Assembly (NCBI GenBank): GCA_018823175.1
Contig: JAHJIY010000051.1
Span: 29,967 to 93,966, forward strand
Source: Pseudomonadota bacterium
Lineage (GTDB): Bacteria > Desulfobacterota > Desulfobulbia > Desulfobulbales > JAHJIY01
Reading direction: 5' to 3'
Length of the DNA stretch: 64,000 bases
Positions within the stretch are counted from its first letter, which is position 1. Every line of letters begins with the position of its first letter. The notes below the pieces were generated by a model. It was given only the letters and a program-made list of their open reading frames with translations, was not told the DNA's origin and searched no databases. The position numbers and the translations under genes are program-made. Below, piece by piece: positions 8,002-16,149 of the stretch.

Positions 8002-8282
8002 ATAAAGCAACGCATCCCGGAAGGTCTGATAAACCAAGTTTTTTTTAGACCTCAACATATTGCGGGCCGTCGTTTTATTGAGGCCTGCCCGCCGATGCCT
8101 GCTTATCCGGCTGTTTTCCCCAATTAAGCCCGTCTGTTGTAAATAAAGGGCTTCAGGTTATTTTTCACAAAATTTTACCCGCGGCATGCTGCTTGCAATT
8201 ATTTTAATTATTGTCGGGGGAGGAGCAAAGACCTTCTGGCGCCCCCTTCAATAATTTACCAAAACTCTAGGGAGAAACACTA
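8002..8282. other. Intergenic region upstream of the DUF948/YtxH operon
   Basis: About 280 bases holding the sigma-54-like promoter at 8181-8197 and an untranslated leader. Nothing else is recognised. Confidence 0.6.
8181..8197 (+). promoter_or_regulatory. Sigma-54-like promoter for the DUF948-YtxH genes
   Basis: GCGGCATGCTGCTTGCA: GG at 8183-8184 and GC at 8194-8195 separated by exactly 10 bases, with the -12 element TTGCA matching the consensus perfectly and the -24 element CGGCATG matching closely. The DUF948 ATG lies 86 bases downstream on the same strand. Activator sites were not identified. Confidence 0.65.
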
Positions 8283-8669
8283 ATGGCTGTGCTTGATATC
8301 TTTCTGCTCATGATCACGATTTGTCTGCCGGCCCTGATTGTCGTCCTGGTGCCGACTCTGGTGCAGACCAAGCGAAGTGCCCGCAAGATCGAAGTTCTGC
8401 TCGACAGCCTTAATCAGGATCTCCCACCACTCCTCAGGGCGCTGACCCAGACCTCGGAAGAAATCCAAACCATTACCGGAACCATCAATAATCAGACCTT
8501 CCGAACTGACCAGGTGATTTCCACCGCCCAGGATGCGGCCGACACCCTGTATGTCACCACTAATCTGATAAAAAACAGTATCACCCCGGTCTTTGCCCAA
8601 ATCAGCGGGATTAACGCCGGGGTGCAGGCCTTTCTTTATTTTCTCAATAAACCGAAGAAACAATATTAA
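8283..8669 (+). CDS. DUF948-type membrane protein
   Basis: A 128-residue protein with an N-terminal membrane segment (LDIFLLMITICLPALIVVLV, about residues 4-24) followed by a long helical stretch (LLDSLNQDLPPLLRALTQTSEEIQTITGTINN). This is the layout of DUF948 proteins, which usually sit next to YtxH-type proteins. It is separated from the YtxH gene by 14 bases. A GGGAG motif precedes the ATG. The sigma-54-like promoter upstream suggests regulated, possibly stress-linked, expression. Molecular role unknown. Confidence 0.75.
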   Translation: MAVLDIFLLMITICLPALIVVLVPTLVQTKRSARKIEVLLDSLNQDLPPLLRALTQTSEEIQTITGTINNQTFRTDQVISTAQDAADTLYVTTNLIKNSITPVFAQISGINAGVQAFLYFLNKPKKQY

Positions 8670-8683
8670 CCGGAGGTATTACA

Positions 8684-9031
8684 ATGAATAACAATGAATG
8701 TAACCATGGCGGAGTCGTTGCCCTTTCCTTTCTAATCGGGGCCATAGCCGGCGCCACCACCGCCTTGTTGTTCTCGCCCCTTTCGGGCAAGGATACCAGG
8801 GGGAAAATCGGTGATTTCAGCAATGACCTCAAGGATAAAATAGGCGAACTCCCCGAACACCTCAAAACCCAGGCCTCCCCTCTGGTCGACCGTGGCAAAG
8901 AGATGATCGAAAAAGGCGAACACTTTGTGGATGACCAGAAAAAGATCCTGGCTGCCGCCTATGAGGCCGGCAAAGAGGCAATGAAACAAGAAAAAGAGGC
9001 CCTGGCCGCCACCATGAAGAGTAAGAAATAA
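8684..9031 (+). CDS. YtxH domain-containing protein
   Basis: A 115-residue protein. Residues about 8-35 form a Gly/Ala-rich membrane segment (VVALSFLIGAIAGATTALLFSPLSGKDTR), the YtxH signature with the LxSPxSGKxTR turn. The rest is a charged amphipathic helix (DLKDKIGELPEHLKTQASPL and onward) as in YtxH/late-embryogenesis-like stress proteins. CGGAGG precedes the ATG. Operon with DUF948 gene. Function in general or envelope stress is inferred from family habit only. Confidence 0.85.
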   Translation: MNNNECNHGGVVALSFLIGAIAGATTALLFSPLSGKDTRGKIGDFSNDLKDKIGELPEHLKTQASPLVDRGKEMIEKGEHFVDDQKKILAAAYEAGKEAMKQEKEALAATMKSKK

Positions 9032-9261
9032 GGCTGATTAAGCAGTTCATAATTACCCGGCTTGCTCGGCGTCATGACTTGTTGGCATCGACGCCGGCGG
9101 CCGGTTTATCATCTTCAATAATTGCATTGACGCCAAGCCCTGATATTATTGCAGGCAATGCCATAAATTATCGGGTCAACCATTCAAAGGCCCTTGTCAA
9201 GCGATTGACTTTCTCCTGGTGATGAAAAAAATATTTTCTCGTCTTGGGAAAGTCATGTGCC

Positions 9262-9322
9262 GACTTATACCGCAAGGGCATAAGTCTCGTACAAGCAGAC
9301 ATGCTGCTTAACTCGGCTTTAT
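9262..9322 (+). repeat. Two-hairpin dispersed repeat, family B copy 2
   Basis: GACTTAT and ATAAGTC form a perfect 7-bp stem around ACCGCAAGGGC, followed by AAGCAG/CTGCTT around ACATG and then AACTCGGCTTTAT. Relative to copies 1 and 3 the second stem has changed G-C to A-T at its base, keeping pairing. No gene follows on this strand, so it is not a leader of a downstream gene here. Confidence 0.82.
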
Positions 9323-9380
9323 CAAACATCTGTCGATTATGTTTCTCTAAGAGAATCTGAAGAAATTTAATTCCCGGTAG

Positions 9381-9411
9381 TAAAATAAAAAGCCCCCTCC
9401 GAAGAGGGGGC
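9381..9411 (-). terminator. Intrinsic terminator of the lipoprotein gene
   Basis: On the minus strand GCCCCCTC-TTCG-GAGGGGGC forms an 8-bp stem with a stable UUCG tetraloop, followed by TTTTTATTTT. It lies 39 bases after the stop codon of the gene ending at 9450. Confidence 0.92.
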
Positions 9412-9449
9412 GAGCACTGGAAAACTTTACTGATAACGTATTTTACGGA

Positions 9450-10730
9450 TTAATTTACCGTAATGGTTTTGAAGGTAACCGCCTCGGTGTTGGAGGTGGA
9501 CGCGGTGCCGGAGTAGGTCGTTGTTACTCCCTTGTTAACTACCCTGAGATCAAAGGGCATACTTGTTGTGCTGCTACTCGAACAATTGTCGAAAAAATCG
9601 ATTTTGATCGTATATTGACCGGCGGGCGGACTGGTCCAGAAAATGTTTTCTGATTGGCCGTTAATATAATCGTCACATTTGTTGTCTCGATCGAGTTCGC
9701 CTCCGGCAGCTGAGTCAGTATTCTGGTAATAAATCAGTTCTCCGCCCGGTTCGACGACATGCAGATCGAGATCAATGGCGGCGACGGAATGCCAGCTCAG
9801 ACTGATCTGTAGATCGCCGGTGCCTACGGAAGGGGTTGGGGTCGGTGACATGGAGCAAGGTCCGGATTGGTTCAAAGAGACGCTGCCGATGTTTAAATCA
9901 GTACACACCCTTCTATCGTAATGCCAGGGACTGTCGATTGTCACCGGGATTGATGCGGAGTGAACCCTCGAGTTAAGATCACCACCTTCGACACACATCT
10001 GGTAAGTACCTTGCGGTAAGTACCAGTCACTGTGATTACTCCAGCCGATAGAACCGTTTGACCAAAGGGCTGAAGCCCCATTAAAACCGGACGATGGGTA
10101 TTTCATGGTATATTGTTGGGTTACAACACTACGCCAGATGGAAGAGGATGAATTATCGACATTGACACAGCCGCTGGCGGTGTCGGCATATGGCCGGTCG
10201 CCAAGGAACCATGGCGAAAATTCATAGGTCTGAGCGGTAAAGGAATTGGTGTCGGCATTGTAAGTCGCGCTGTATGGCTCGGCAATGCCCGTCGTTGGAT
10301 CTACTCGATAAAGGGTATATTCTTTTTCCGCCGAGTATACACCTGAATAGGGGATGGTTACCGCAACCGGACTGTTGAATATCGTACTGCCGGGACCGAA
10401 TCGGTATATATCACTACTTCTGGTCACCCCCTCGGGTAAGGTAACCTGGGTTGTCGTATCTTTTTCAATCGAGAAGGCAATAGTTCCGTTTCCACCGCTA
10501 ATGGTTTCCGGCACCGCCCCTTCAGGGACTGAGATTTGGGCACCGGATTCGGTCGTAATGTTGGTAGTACCGGGAGTGTTTGTACTTACATTTTCTGTTG
10601 CCGACGTACTTTCTTCTGTTACTACCGGGGTGGTATCACTGGCTGGGGTGGAGCTGCTTCCACCTCCGCCGCAAGCAAAGAGAAATCCCGATAGACCAAT
10701 CATCCCGATAACTGCCAGTGTTTTTTTCAT
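9450..10730 (-). CDS. Large lipoprotein with ZU5-like and YfaP/DUF2135-like domains
   Basis: A 426-residue protein starting MKKTLAVIGMIGLSGFLFAC; Cys20 of the lipobox is followed by a GGGGSSS spacer and a Thr/Ser-rich linker. A region TESGAQISVPEGAVPETISG and SPVAVTIPYSG (about 60-150) resembles the ZU5/IPT-like module common in such lipoproteins. The C-terminal part (LQISLSWHSVAAIDLDLHVV, GGELDRDNKCDDYINGQSEN, GQYTIKIDFFDNC) resembles the DUF2135/YfaP beta-sandwich with conserved Asp residues. Start at 10730 is preferred over the ATG six bases upstream because GAGG is then 8 bases away. Extracellular surface or periplasmic role; substrate unknown. Ends in a strong terminator. Confidence 0.8.
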   Translation of the reverse strand: MKKTLAVIGMIGLSGFLFACGGGGSSSTPASDTTPVVTEESTSATENVSTNTPGTTNITTESGAQISVPEGAVPETISGGNGTIAFSIEKDTTTQVTLPEGVTRSSDIYRFGPGSTIFNSPVAVTIPYSGVYSAEKEYTLYRVDPTTGIAEPYSATYNADTNSFTAQTYEFSPWFLGDRPYADTASGCVNVDNSSSSIWRSVVTQQYTMKYPSSGFNGASALWSNGSIGWSNHSDWYLPQGTYQMCVEGGDLNSRVHSASIPVTIDSPWHYDRRVCTDLNIGSVSLNQSGPCSMSPTPTPSVGTGDLQISLSWHSVAAIDLDLHVVEPGGELIYYQNTDSAAGGELDRDNKCDDYINGQSENIFWTSPPAGQYTIKIDFFDNCSSSSTTSMPFDLRVVNKGVTTTYSGTASTSNTEAVTFKTITVN

Positions 10731-11084
10731 GAACATTACCTCGTTAATGGTTGGGTACTAAGTTAAATATTAAAAAACTAATTAAATTCCTAAATCATGA
10801 GTAAAAAAATACGCAAAATATATTTTAAATTATAAACATATATTTTTTCATTTTTATACAAATATCGTGATTGAAAAAGCTAATTTTCGCAGTGTACTCC
10901 GGTAGTTAGTTATGCAATAGTAAATGGATTCAGTGTGAGACTTCAAACTGCGGGGAATGTGCCGCGTAGCAGATAAGGAAACGCAGACTTCGAATACCCT
11001 TGGGGTGCGTTTCGCTTTACATGTTCCAGGACGCAGAAGAGAGCTACCCGAAGTCAGCGTAGCCCTCCCCTGCTCAGATCACTC
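10731..11084. other. Intergenic region between ilvN and the lipoprotein gene
   Basis: About 350 bases. The part 10760-10900 is AT-rich and probably holds the lipoprotein promoter. The part 10945-11028 shares sequence with 58171-58215 (family E). No coding signal. Confidence 0.6.
10945..11028 (-). repeat. Family E repeat, interrupted copy
   Basis: On the minus strand it reads GAACATGTAAAGCGAAACGC, then A, then about 47 unrelated bases, then TTCCCCGCAGTTTGAAG. The copy at 58171-58215 has the same two halves directly joined, GAACATGCAAAGCGAAACGC and ATTCCCCGCAGCTTG. The copy lies just downstream of ilvN. Confidence 0.6.
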
Positions 11085-11408
11085 TCAACTCACCCTGAAA
11101 TAATCCTCCAGTTGAACAAAGACTTCATGCTCCGCTTCGTGATAACGTACGGTCTGCACATCTTCGAGTTTCCGGAGTTGTTTGGCGATCTGCTCAAGCT
11201 GGCCGTTGCCGGTAACCCGGATCCAGACCCGGCTCAACCGGCCATCATCAATCGGCATACATAAAATTCCTTCCATATTGTAAACCCGGCGCGAAAAAAG
11301 ACCGCAGATATGGGACATCACGCCGGGATGATTGTTCACGGTCAGCTCCAGGACTGCTTTGTTCCGGTTATCGCCTGCCGTTACCAGCTTAGATTCAACA
11401 GTCTGCAT
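11085..11408 (-). CDS. ilvN: Acetolactate synthase small (regulatory) subunit
   Basis: A 107-residue protein with one ACT domain: VLELTVNNHPGVMSHICGLF (about 14-33) and RRVYNMEGILCMPI are the classical IlvN/IlvH motifs for feedback binding of valine. The short length matches IlvN rather than the longer IlvH. The ATG at 11408 is chosen because GGAGG lies 8 bases upstream; the upstream GTG has no such site. It overlaps the end of ilvB by 14 bases, so translation is coupled. It stabilises and regulates the catalytic subunit of the first common step of branched-chain amino acid synthesis. Confidence 0.93.
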   Translation of the reverse strand: MQTVESKLVTAGDNRNKAVLELTVNNHPGVMSHICGLFSRRVYNMEGILCMPIDDGRLSRVWIRVTGNGQLEQIAKQLRKLEDVQTVRYHEAEHEVFVQLEDYFRVS

Positions 11409-13080
11409 TTTTCTCACCTCCGATCATTTCAATATTAGCCGCGCCGGGAGGTACCATCGGGTAGACCTCTTCGGTTCTGGCGATCGGCACATGGATCAGG
11501 CACGGTCCCTCGCGCCGGATGGCGGCGGTCAGGTCCGCAACCGGATCAACGCTTTCGCCCAAATCAATCGCCTGCATCCCAAACCCCCGGGCAATGGTCA
11601 CAAAATCAACATGATTGCGATACTCGGAAGCGAAGTATCGCTTACCGAAAAACAGATCCTGCTGCTGGCGGACCAGCCCTAGCGAGGTGTTGTTTAAAAC
11701 TACCACCTTCAGGTTGACCTGCTGCTCAACCGCAGTTGCCAGTTCCTGAATGTTCATCAGAATACTGCCATCGCCGCTGAAACAAATTACCGTTCTGGCC
11801 GGCCAGGCCAGAGAGGCGCCGATCGCGGCAGGCAGACCAAAACCCATGGTGCCGAGGCCGCCGGAGGTAAGCAACTGCCGCGGCCGCCGAAAAGGATAGG
11901 CCTGGGCCACCCACATCTGATGCTTGCCGACATCCGTCGCGATAATCGCATCATCATCAACGATTTCGGCAATCCGCCGGATCAACCCATAAGGCATGAG
12001 CGGGTTATCGGCGTCGGGCATCACAAACGGATACTCACTTTTCAGGGTCGCAACCCGGGCCCGCCATTTGTCGCGCTTCATGGTCTCGACCAGAGGCAAC
12101 AGTTCCTCAAGAATCGCCCCGACATCACCCACCAGCTTGACCTGAGCGGTGCGCAATTTGTCAACTTCACCAGGATCGATATCAATATGGATAACCTTGG
12201 CGCCAGGGCAGAACTCCGCGATCTTGCCTGTAGCCCGATCATCGAATCTGGCGCCGGCCACCACCAGCAGATCACATTCCTCCATGACCAGATTGGTATA
12301 GCGGGCCGCATGCATCCCCAACATGGTCAAAGCCAGAGGATGATCGATCGGCATGGCGCCGAGGCCAAGCAAAGTCATAGTGGTCGGCAGCGCATTTTTT
12401 TCGGCCAGGTTGATTGCCGCGCTACTTGCCTCGGAATGCATAATACCGCCGCCCAGATAAAGGACCGGTCTTTCCGCCGCATTAATCATCATTGCGGCCT
12501 GCCGGAGATCTTCATCGGTATAGTTCTTCAAAATTGATTTTGGCAAGATCTCCGGCCGGTTTTCAAATTCAACCGACTCCAGCTGAACATCCTTCGGGAT
12601 ATCGATCAGGACCGGTCCCGGCCGACCCTCGGTCGCAATCCGAAAGGCCGCGGGGATTACCGTTAACAGCTCTTTAGCGGAACGGACCAGGAAATTATGT
12701 TTGGTAATCGGGATACTCATCCCGTAGGTATCCACTTCCTGAAAGGCATCGGTGCCGATCATCGCCTGCGGCACCTGGCCGGTGATGCAGATCACCGGGA
12801 TTGAATCAAGCTTGGCATCAGCGATTGCAGTCAGAATATTGGTCGCCCCCGGTCCGGAGGTGGCAAAACAGACCGCCGGACGGCCAGTGGCCCGAGCCAT
12901 CCCTTGCGCCATAAACCCAGCGCCCTGTTCATGGCGGGCCAGGATATGGCGGATTGTTCCACTCTGCGACAACGCGTCATACAACGGCAGGTTGGAACCC
13001 CCCGGAATACCCGCGATAGTATCGATCCCATAGCGTTCCAACAGCCGGATCGTGACCTCTGCCCCATTCATTTTATGCAT
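11395..13080 (-). CDS. ilvB: Acetolactate synthase large (catalytic) subunit
   Basis: A 561-residue thiamine diphosphate enzyme. It shows the glutamate loop ARHEQGAGFMAQGMAR (about 48-63), SGPGATNILTAIADA, the central FAD/NAD-like domain (DLLVVAGARFDDRATGKI), and the ThDP-binding segment FSGDGSILMN through VVVLNNTSLGLV in the C-terminal domain. It condenses two pyruvates to acetolactate, or pyruvate and 2-ketobutyrate to acetohydroxybutyrate. AGGAGG lies 9 bases before the ATG at 13080. It is preceded by a leader peptide and attenuator (13137-13303), which indicates control by charged branched-chain tRNAs. Confidence 0.96.
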   Translation of the reverse strand: MHKMNGAEVTIRLLERYGIDTIAGIPGGSNLPLYDALSQSGTIRHILARHEQGAGFMAQGMARATGRPAVCFATSGPGATNILTAIADAKLDSIPVICITGQVPQAMIGTDAFQEVDTYGMSIPITKHNFLVRSAKELLTVIPAAFRIATEGRPGPVLIDIPKDVQLESVEFENRPEILPKSILKNYTDEDLRQAAMMINAAERPVLYLGGGIMHSEASSAAINLAEKNALPTTMTLLGLGAMPIDHPLALTMLGMHAARYTNLVMEECDLLVVAGARFDDRATGKIAEFCPGAKVIHIDIDPGEVDKLRTAQVKLVGDVGAILEELLPLVETMKRDKWRARVATLKSEYPFVMPDADNPLMPYGLIRRIAEIVDDDAIIATDVGKHQMWVAQAYPFRRPRQLLTSGGLGTMGFGLPAAIGASLAWPARTVICFSGDGSILMNIQELATAVEQQVNLKVVVLNNTSLGLVRQQQDLFFGKRYFASEYRNHVDFVTIARGFGMQAIDLGESVDPVADLTAAIRREGPCLIHVPIARTEEVYPMVPPGAANIEMIGGEKNADC

Positions 13081-13136
13081 TTTTTTGTACCTCCTGTTCA
13101 GATTGGCAAACTCACTTCTGCGGTGAAATTTGGCAT

Positions 13137-13172
13137 AAAAAAACCCCCGTCGGCTATCGCGCCAACGGGGGT
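13137..13172 (-). terminator. Attenuator terminator of ilvBN leader
   Basis: On the minus strand ACCCCCGT pairs with ACGGGGGT, extended inward by GGC/GCC, followed by seven or more T. It starts 30 bases after the leader-peptide stop and ends about 57 bases before the ilvB start, the classical place for an attenuator. Confidence 0.9.
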
Positions 13173-13201
13173 CAAATAAACTTTATATTTGCTTAATTCC
13201 C

Positions 13202-13303
13202 TTAAGGCGCTCCTCCCGGCACATTACGCACCACTAGCACGACACTGACAAGAGTGACATTAAGGATAGAGATAACGGCCATCAGAGAAGCTGCAATTTT
13301 CAT
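13202..13303 (-). CDS. ilvBN leader peptide (attenuation)
   Basis: A 33-residue peptide, MKIAASLMAVISILNVTLVS followed by VVLVVRNVPGGAP. It contains seven to eight valines, four leucines and three isoleucines, and its end (VVLVVRNVPGGAP) resembles the E. coli IvbL leader (ends VVVVRVVVVVGNAP as recalled). AGGA lies 11 bases upstream of the ATG. With the following terminator, ribosome stalling at Val/Leu codons under branched-chain amino acid starvation should prevent termination and allow ilvBN transcription. No other product is expected. Confidence 0.88.
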   Translation of the reverse strand: MKIAASLMAVISILNVTLVSVVLVVRNVPGGAP

Positions 13304-13348
13304 CAACTGGTTTTCCTGTAAATTTTGCTATTGATTATTTATAAATTC

Positions 13349-13375
13349 TTCTATTTTAAAAATTATGTCAATAAA
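13349..13375 (-). promoter_or_regulatory. Possible -35 element of ilvBN promoter
   Basis: The minus strand has TTGACA upstream of the leader peptide, followed by AT-rich sequence. No -10 hexamer at the ideal 17-base spacing is convincing (GAATTT), and TATAAA lies 22 bases away, so only the location is suggested. Confidence 0.3.
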
Positions 13376-13565
13376 TATGTAATTTGTCTGATCTTCCTGT
13401 TACGTCAGTCATTATTATTTGTAATGAGAAAATAACGCAAAAAACAGATTATGATGATTACCCGGTAAAATTAGCCATCCGCAAACAACTGGAAGTAACT
13501 TAAACTCCAACCGGAAAATAAGTCAATTTCACCTAAACTGATTGGTAAAAAAAAAGGAGAAAATT

Positions 13566-13925
13566 ATGAAAAAGAAAATCATGCTGGTGGTCAAACACTC
13601 TACCGATGACCTGGAGAGATCAAATGCGGCGATGGCCCTTGCCCTTTCACTATTAAGTGAAGAAGTTGACCTGGCTATCTTTTTTATTTTTCAAGGTGCT
13701 CTCCTGGCAAAAAAAGGGGTTGCCGAATCGATTCATGGCCATAATTTTGCCCCCGTCCGTGATCTCTGGCCGGAAATCCTGCAAGCCAAAATCCCCATGT
13801 ACGTATGCGGGGCGTGCGCCAAAACCTATAATATCTCAGGGGATGATCTTGTGGTCGGAGTCAAAATTGTTCAATTGCCCACCCTGGCCTCGGAAATGAT
13901 CAGCAGAGAAACAATAACCTTTTAA
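13566..13925 (+). CDS. DsrE-family protein
   Basis: A 119-residue protein. The N-terminal strand-loop MKKKIMLVVKHSTDDLERSN, the helix AAMALALSLLSEEVDLAIFF and the cysteine segment YVCGACAKTYNI (about 80-91) fit the DsrE/DsrF-like fold used for sulfur relay or peroxiredoxin-like small subunits. The C-x-x-C spacing in VCGAC could carry persulfide sulfur. A strong AAAAAGGAG precedes the ATG at 13566, which is preferred over an upstream ATG at 13542 that would lie within the ribosome-site region. It stands alone; convergent with the epimerase gene. Confidence 0.82.
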   Translation: MKKKIMLVVKHSTDDLERSNAAMALALSLLSEEVDLAIFFIFQGALLAKKGVAESIHGHNFAPVRDLWPEILQAKIPMYVCGACAKTYNISGDDLVVGVKIVQLPTLASEMISRETITF

Positions 13926-13957
13926 GTATCTTGTTGAGTTAAAGCACAACTCGATCA

Positions 13958-15019
13958 TCACAGGCGGCCGCTTGTCGCCTCAATGATCTCGGCAATAATT
14001 TCTTCAATGCGGTATGACTTGTGCCACTCGGGATAATGGGCCTCAAATTTTCGGGTATCGCTGATCCACCAGATATGATCCCCGATCCGGTTATCGTCAG
14101 AGATTGTGAATTTCAGCTGCCGACCGGTTTTTTCCTGGATCAGGGCAATGGCCTCAAGCACCGAACAGTTGCTGGCTCTGCCGCCCCCGATATTGTATAC
14201 CTCGCCGGGCCGCGGATTTCTGATCACCTGCCAGAAAGCGGCAACCAGGTCGTTTGAATGAATATTGTCCCGCACCTGCTTGCCTTTATAGCCGAAAATT
14301 GTATAAGGGATGTCCGTTACGGCGCATTTGACCAGATAAGCCAGAAACCCGTGGAGCATGGTGCCGGAATGGGCCGGCCCGGTCAGACAGCCGCCGCGAA
14401 AAGTGACGGTGTTCATCCCAAAGTATCGACCATATTCCTGGACCATGATGTCGGCCGCAATCTTTGAGGCGCCGAAGATACTATGCTTGCACTGATCAAT
14501 CGACATCATCTCATCAATCCCGAATTTAAAATAGGGATGCTCCTTAGCAAGCTCCCACCGTAACTCCCGCTCAACCAGGGGGAGGGAGTTCGGCCGATCG
14601 CCATAGACCTTGTTGGTGCTGGTGAAGATAAAGACCGCCGCCGGGCAGAAGGTCCGCGTCACCTCAAGCATATTCAAGGTACCGACCGCGTTGACCGAAA
14701 AATCGGTGTGCGGTTCCTTGGCGGCCCAATCATGGGATGGCTGGGCGGCGCAATGGATCACCGCCTTGATCCTGCCGCCATATCGTTTAAATATCTTACC
14801 CAGCTCATCATAGTCCCTGATATCCACCTGATAATGGCTATAGTTTGCCAGCCCAACCTGAAGCTGCTCTTTCTGCCACGAGGTGGAGCCGTCTTCACCG
14901 AAAAAATACTTTCGCAGATTATTGTCAATGCCGACCACCTCAAAGCCCAGCTCATGGAAATATTTGGCTGACTCACTGCCGATCAGGCCGGCGGAACCGG
15001 TTATTATAATGACGTCCAT
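13958..15019 (-). CDS. NAD-dependent sugar-nucleotide epimerase, CDP-paratose 2-epimerase-like
   Basis: A 353-residue extended SDR. The Rossmann motif is TGSAGLIGS (about 7-15); [17 protein letters not shown] (about 87-103) and [10 protein letters not shown] (about 132-141) are family motifs, and [12 protein letters not shown] marks the substrate loop. The usual catalytic YxxxK reads FGASK (Phe182, Lys186), that is, Tyr is replaced by Phe. Related proteins annotated as CDP-paratose 2-epimerase often carry this FGASK form as far as I recall, so it may define a subfamily with altered chemistry. It is followed after 65 bases by a second SDR in the same orientation, suggesting a joint step in a nucleotide-sugar route. 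Confidence 0.85.
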   Translation of the reverse strand: MDVIIITGSAGLIGSESAKYFHELGFEVVGIDNNLRKYFFGEDGSTSWQKEQLQVGLANYSHYQVDIRDYDELGKIFKRYGGRIKAVIHCAAQPSHDWAAKEPHTDFSVNAVGTLNMLEVTRTFCPAAVFIFTSTNKVYGDRPNSLPLVERELRWELAKEHPYFKFGIDEMMSIDQCKHSIFGASKIAADIMVQEYGRYFGMNTVTFRGGCLTGPAHSGTMLHGFLAYLVKCAVTDIPYTIFGYKGKQVRDNIHSNDLVAAFWQVIRNPRPGEVYNIGGGRASNCSVLEAIALIQEKTGRQLKFTISDDNRIGDHIWWISDTRKFEAHYPEWHKSYRIEEIIAEIIEATSGRL

Positions 15020-15084
15020 CGTTTATCTGTTAGCCTTTTGTATGATTATTAAGCGTTCACCGTGCCGTTAAACGCCTGTCATTT

Positions 15085-16149
15085 TCAAAGTATTTCTTCG
15101 ACCTGTGCCCTGTTTTCCTGCAGCCAGAGATGAATATCTCCGACCATCTTCCAAACACTTTTTTCCGGTTGCCAACCAAATACTGACTGGGCCCGCGAAC
15201 AATCACTCACATAATATGGGATATCAACTTTATTTGTTTCTGGATCGGAGTTGATCTCTATTTTATTACCAGTCACCTCCTGGCAGATCCCGGTATATTC
15301 CAGCAGAGAGACGGAGTTAGCAAGACCGCCACCGATATTAAAAACTTCACCGGAATACTTGGCCATAACCGGTAGCTGCTTAATGATCAGAGAGAACAAA
15401 TCAGCGGGATGCAGCAGATCTCTGACCTGTTTGCCGATGCCGCCAAAACCGGTATATCTCAGCTTTCGTTTAAAAAAGTGGTTTGCCACCCACAAGGCGA
15501 ACACGCCCTGATCGGTTTTGCCCCATTGTCCGGGCCCGGCAATTACCCCGCAACGATTAATCATCGCCTTTAAATTAAAGGCGGCGCAGTATTCCTGGAT
15601 CAAGAGTTCAGAGGCCAGTTTGGTCGCACCGTAAAGGGAGCGATAGCGGGCAACATTGAACTCCTCATTAATCCCTTTGGCCGTCAAGCCATGTGGAAGT
15701 GGGTTCTGATCGTTAATTTCGAGCCTGGTTTCCTGTTCAACCAAAGGCAAGGCCAGCAGGTCCGGAATTGAATAAACTCTTGAGGTAGAGATGAAAAACA
15801 TCGCCTCGCACTGCCTTCTGGCAAATTCCAGGCAATTAAAAGTGCCACGCAGATTGGTATCAAAAAGATAATTACAATCCCCGCCGGTACCGGCCAGAAC
15901 CGATGGCTCGGCCGAGGCTTCAATAAACAGATCAAAGGAATCAGCCAGGGCTGAGAAATCTGACTGACTGCGGATATCACCATGAACAAACTCAATCCCA
16001 GCTTTCTTAAAAATTGGCAGATTGAGTTCAGATCCCCGCCGCCTTAAATTGTCAAACACAACAATCTTGTTTTGCGGAGCATTCTCCTTAAACAAACGGG
16101 CCAGACTGCTCCCGACAAACCCTGCCCCGCCGGTGATCAATATTTTCAC
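15085..16149 (-). CDS. NAD-dependent epimerase/dehydratase (extended SDR)
   Basis: A 354-residue protein starting VKILITGGAGFVGSSLAR (Rossmann TGGAGFVGS near residue 8). It keeps the catalytic YGATK (YxxxK) in RSLYGATKLASELL, an FISTSRVY strand and the GIGKQVRDLLHPADL substrate loop. The organisation closely parallels the downstream epimerase at 13958-15019. The GTG at 16149 is preferred as start because AGGAG lies 9 bases upstream and the resulting N-terminus begins exactly at the first beta strand; an ATG at 16230 would add 27 poorly conserved residues. Likely acts on a nucleotide sugar; exact substrate is unknown. Confidence 0.82.
   Translation of the reverse strand: MKILITGGAGFVGSSLARLFKENAPQNKIVVFDNLRRRGSELNLPIFKKAGIEFVHGDIRSQSDFSALADSFDLFIEASAEPSVLAGTGGDCNYLFDTNLRGTFNCLEFARRQCEAMFFISTSRVYSIPDLLALPLVEQETRLEINDQNPLPHGLTAKGINEEFNVARYRSLYGATKLASELLIQEYCAAFNLKAMINRCGVIAGPGQWGKTDQGVFALWVANHFFKRKLRYTGFGGIGKQVRDLLHPADLFSLIIKQLPVMAKYSGEVFNIGGGLANSVSLLEYTGICQEVTGNKIEINSDPETNKVDIPYYVSDCSRAQSVFGWQPEKSVWKMVGDIHLWLQENRAQVEEIL

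Larger units (their letters stand above)
9032..9449. other. Convergent intergenic region
   Basis: About 420 bases between the YtxH gene and the 3' end of a lipoprotein gene. It holds family B repeat copy 2 (9262-9322) and the terminator of the lipoprotein gene (9381-9411). No coding signal. Confidence 0.65.

Noticed and set aside
11920..12537. Plus-strand open frame of 205 residues inside ilvB
   Set aside because: Antisense shadow of a highly conserved enzyme.
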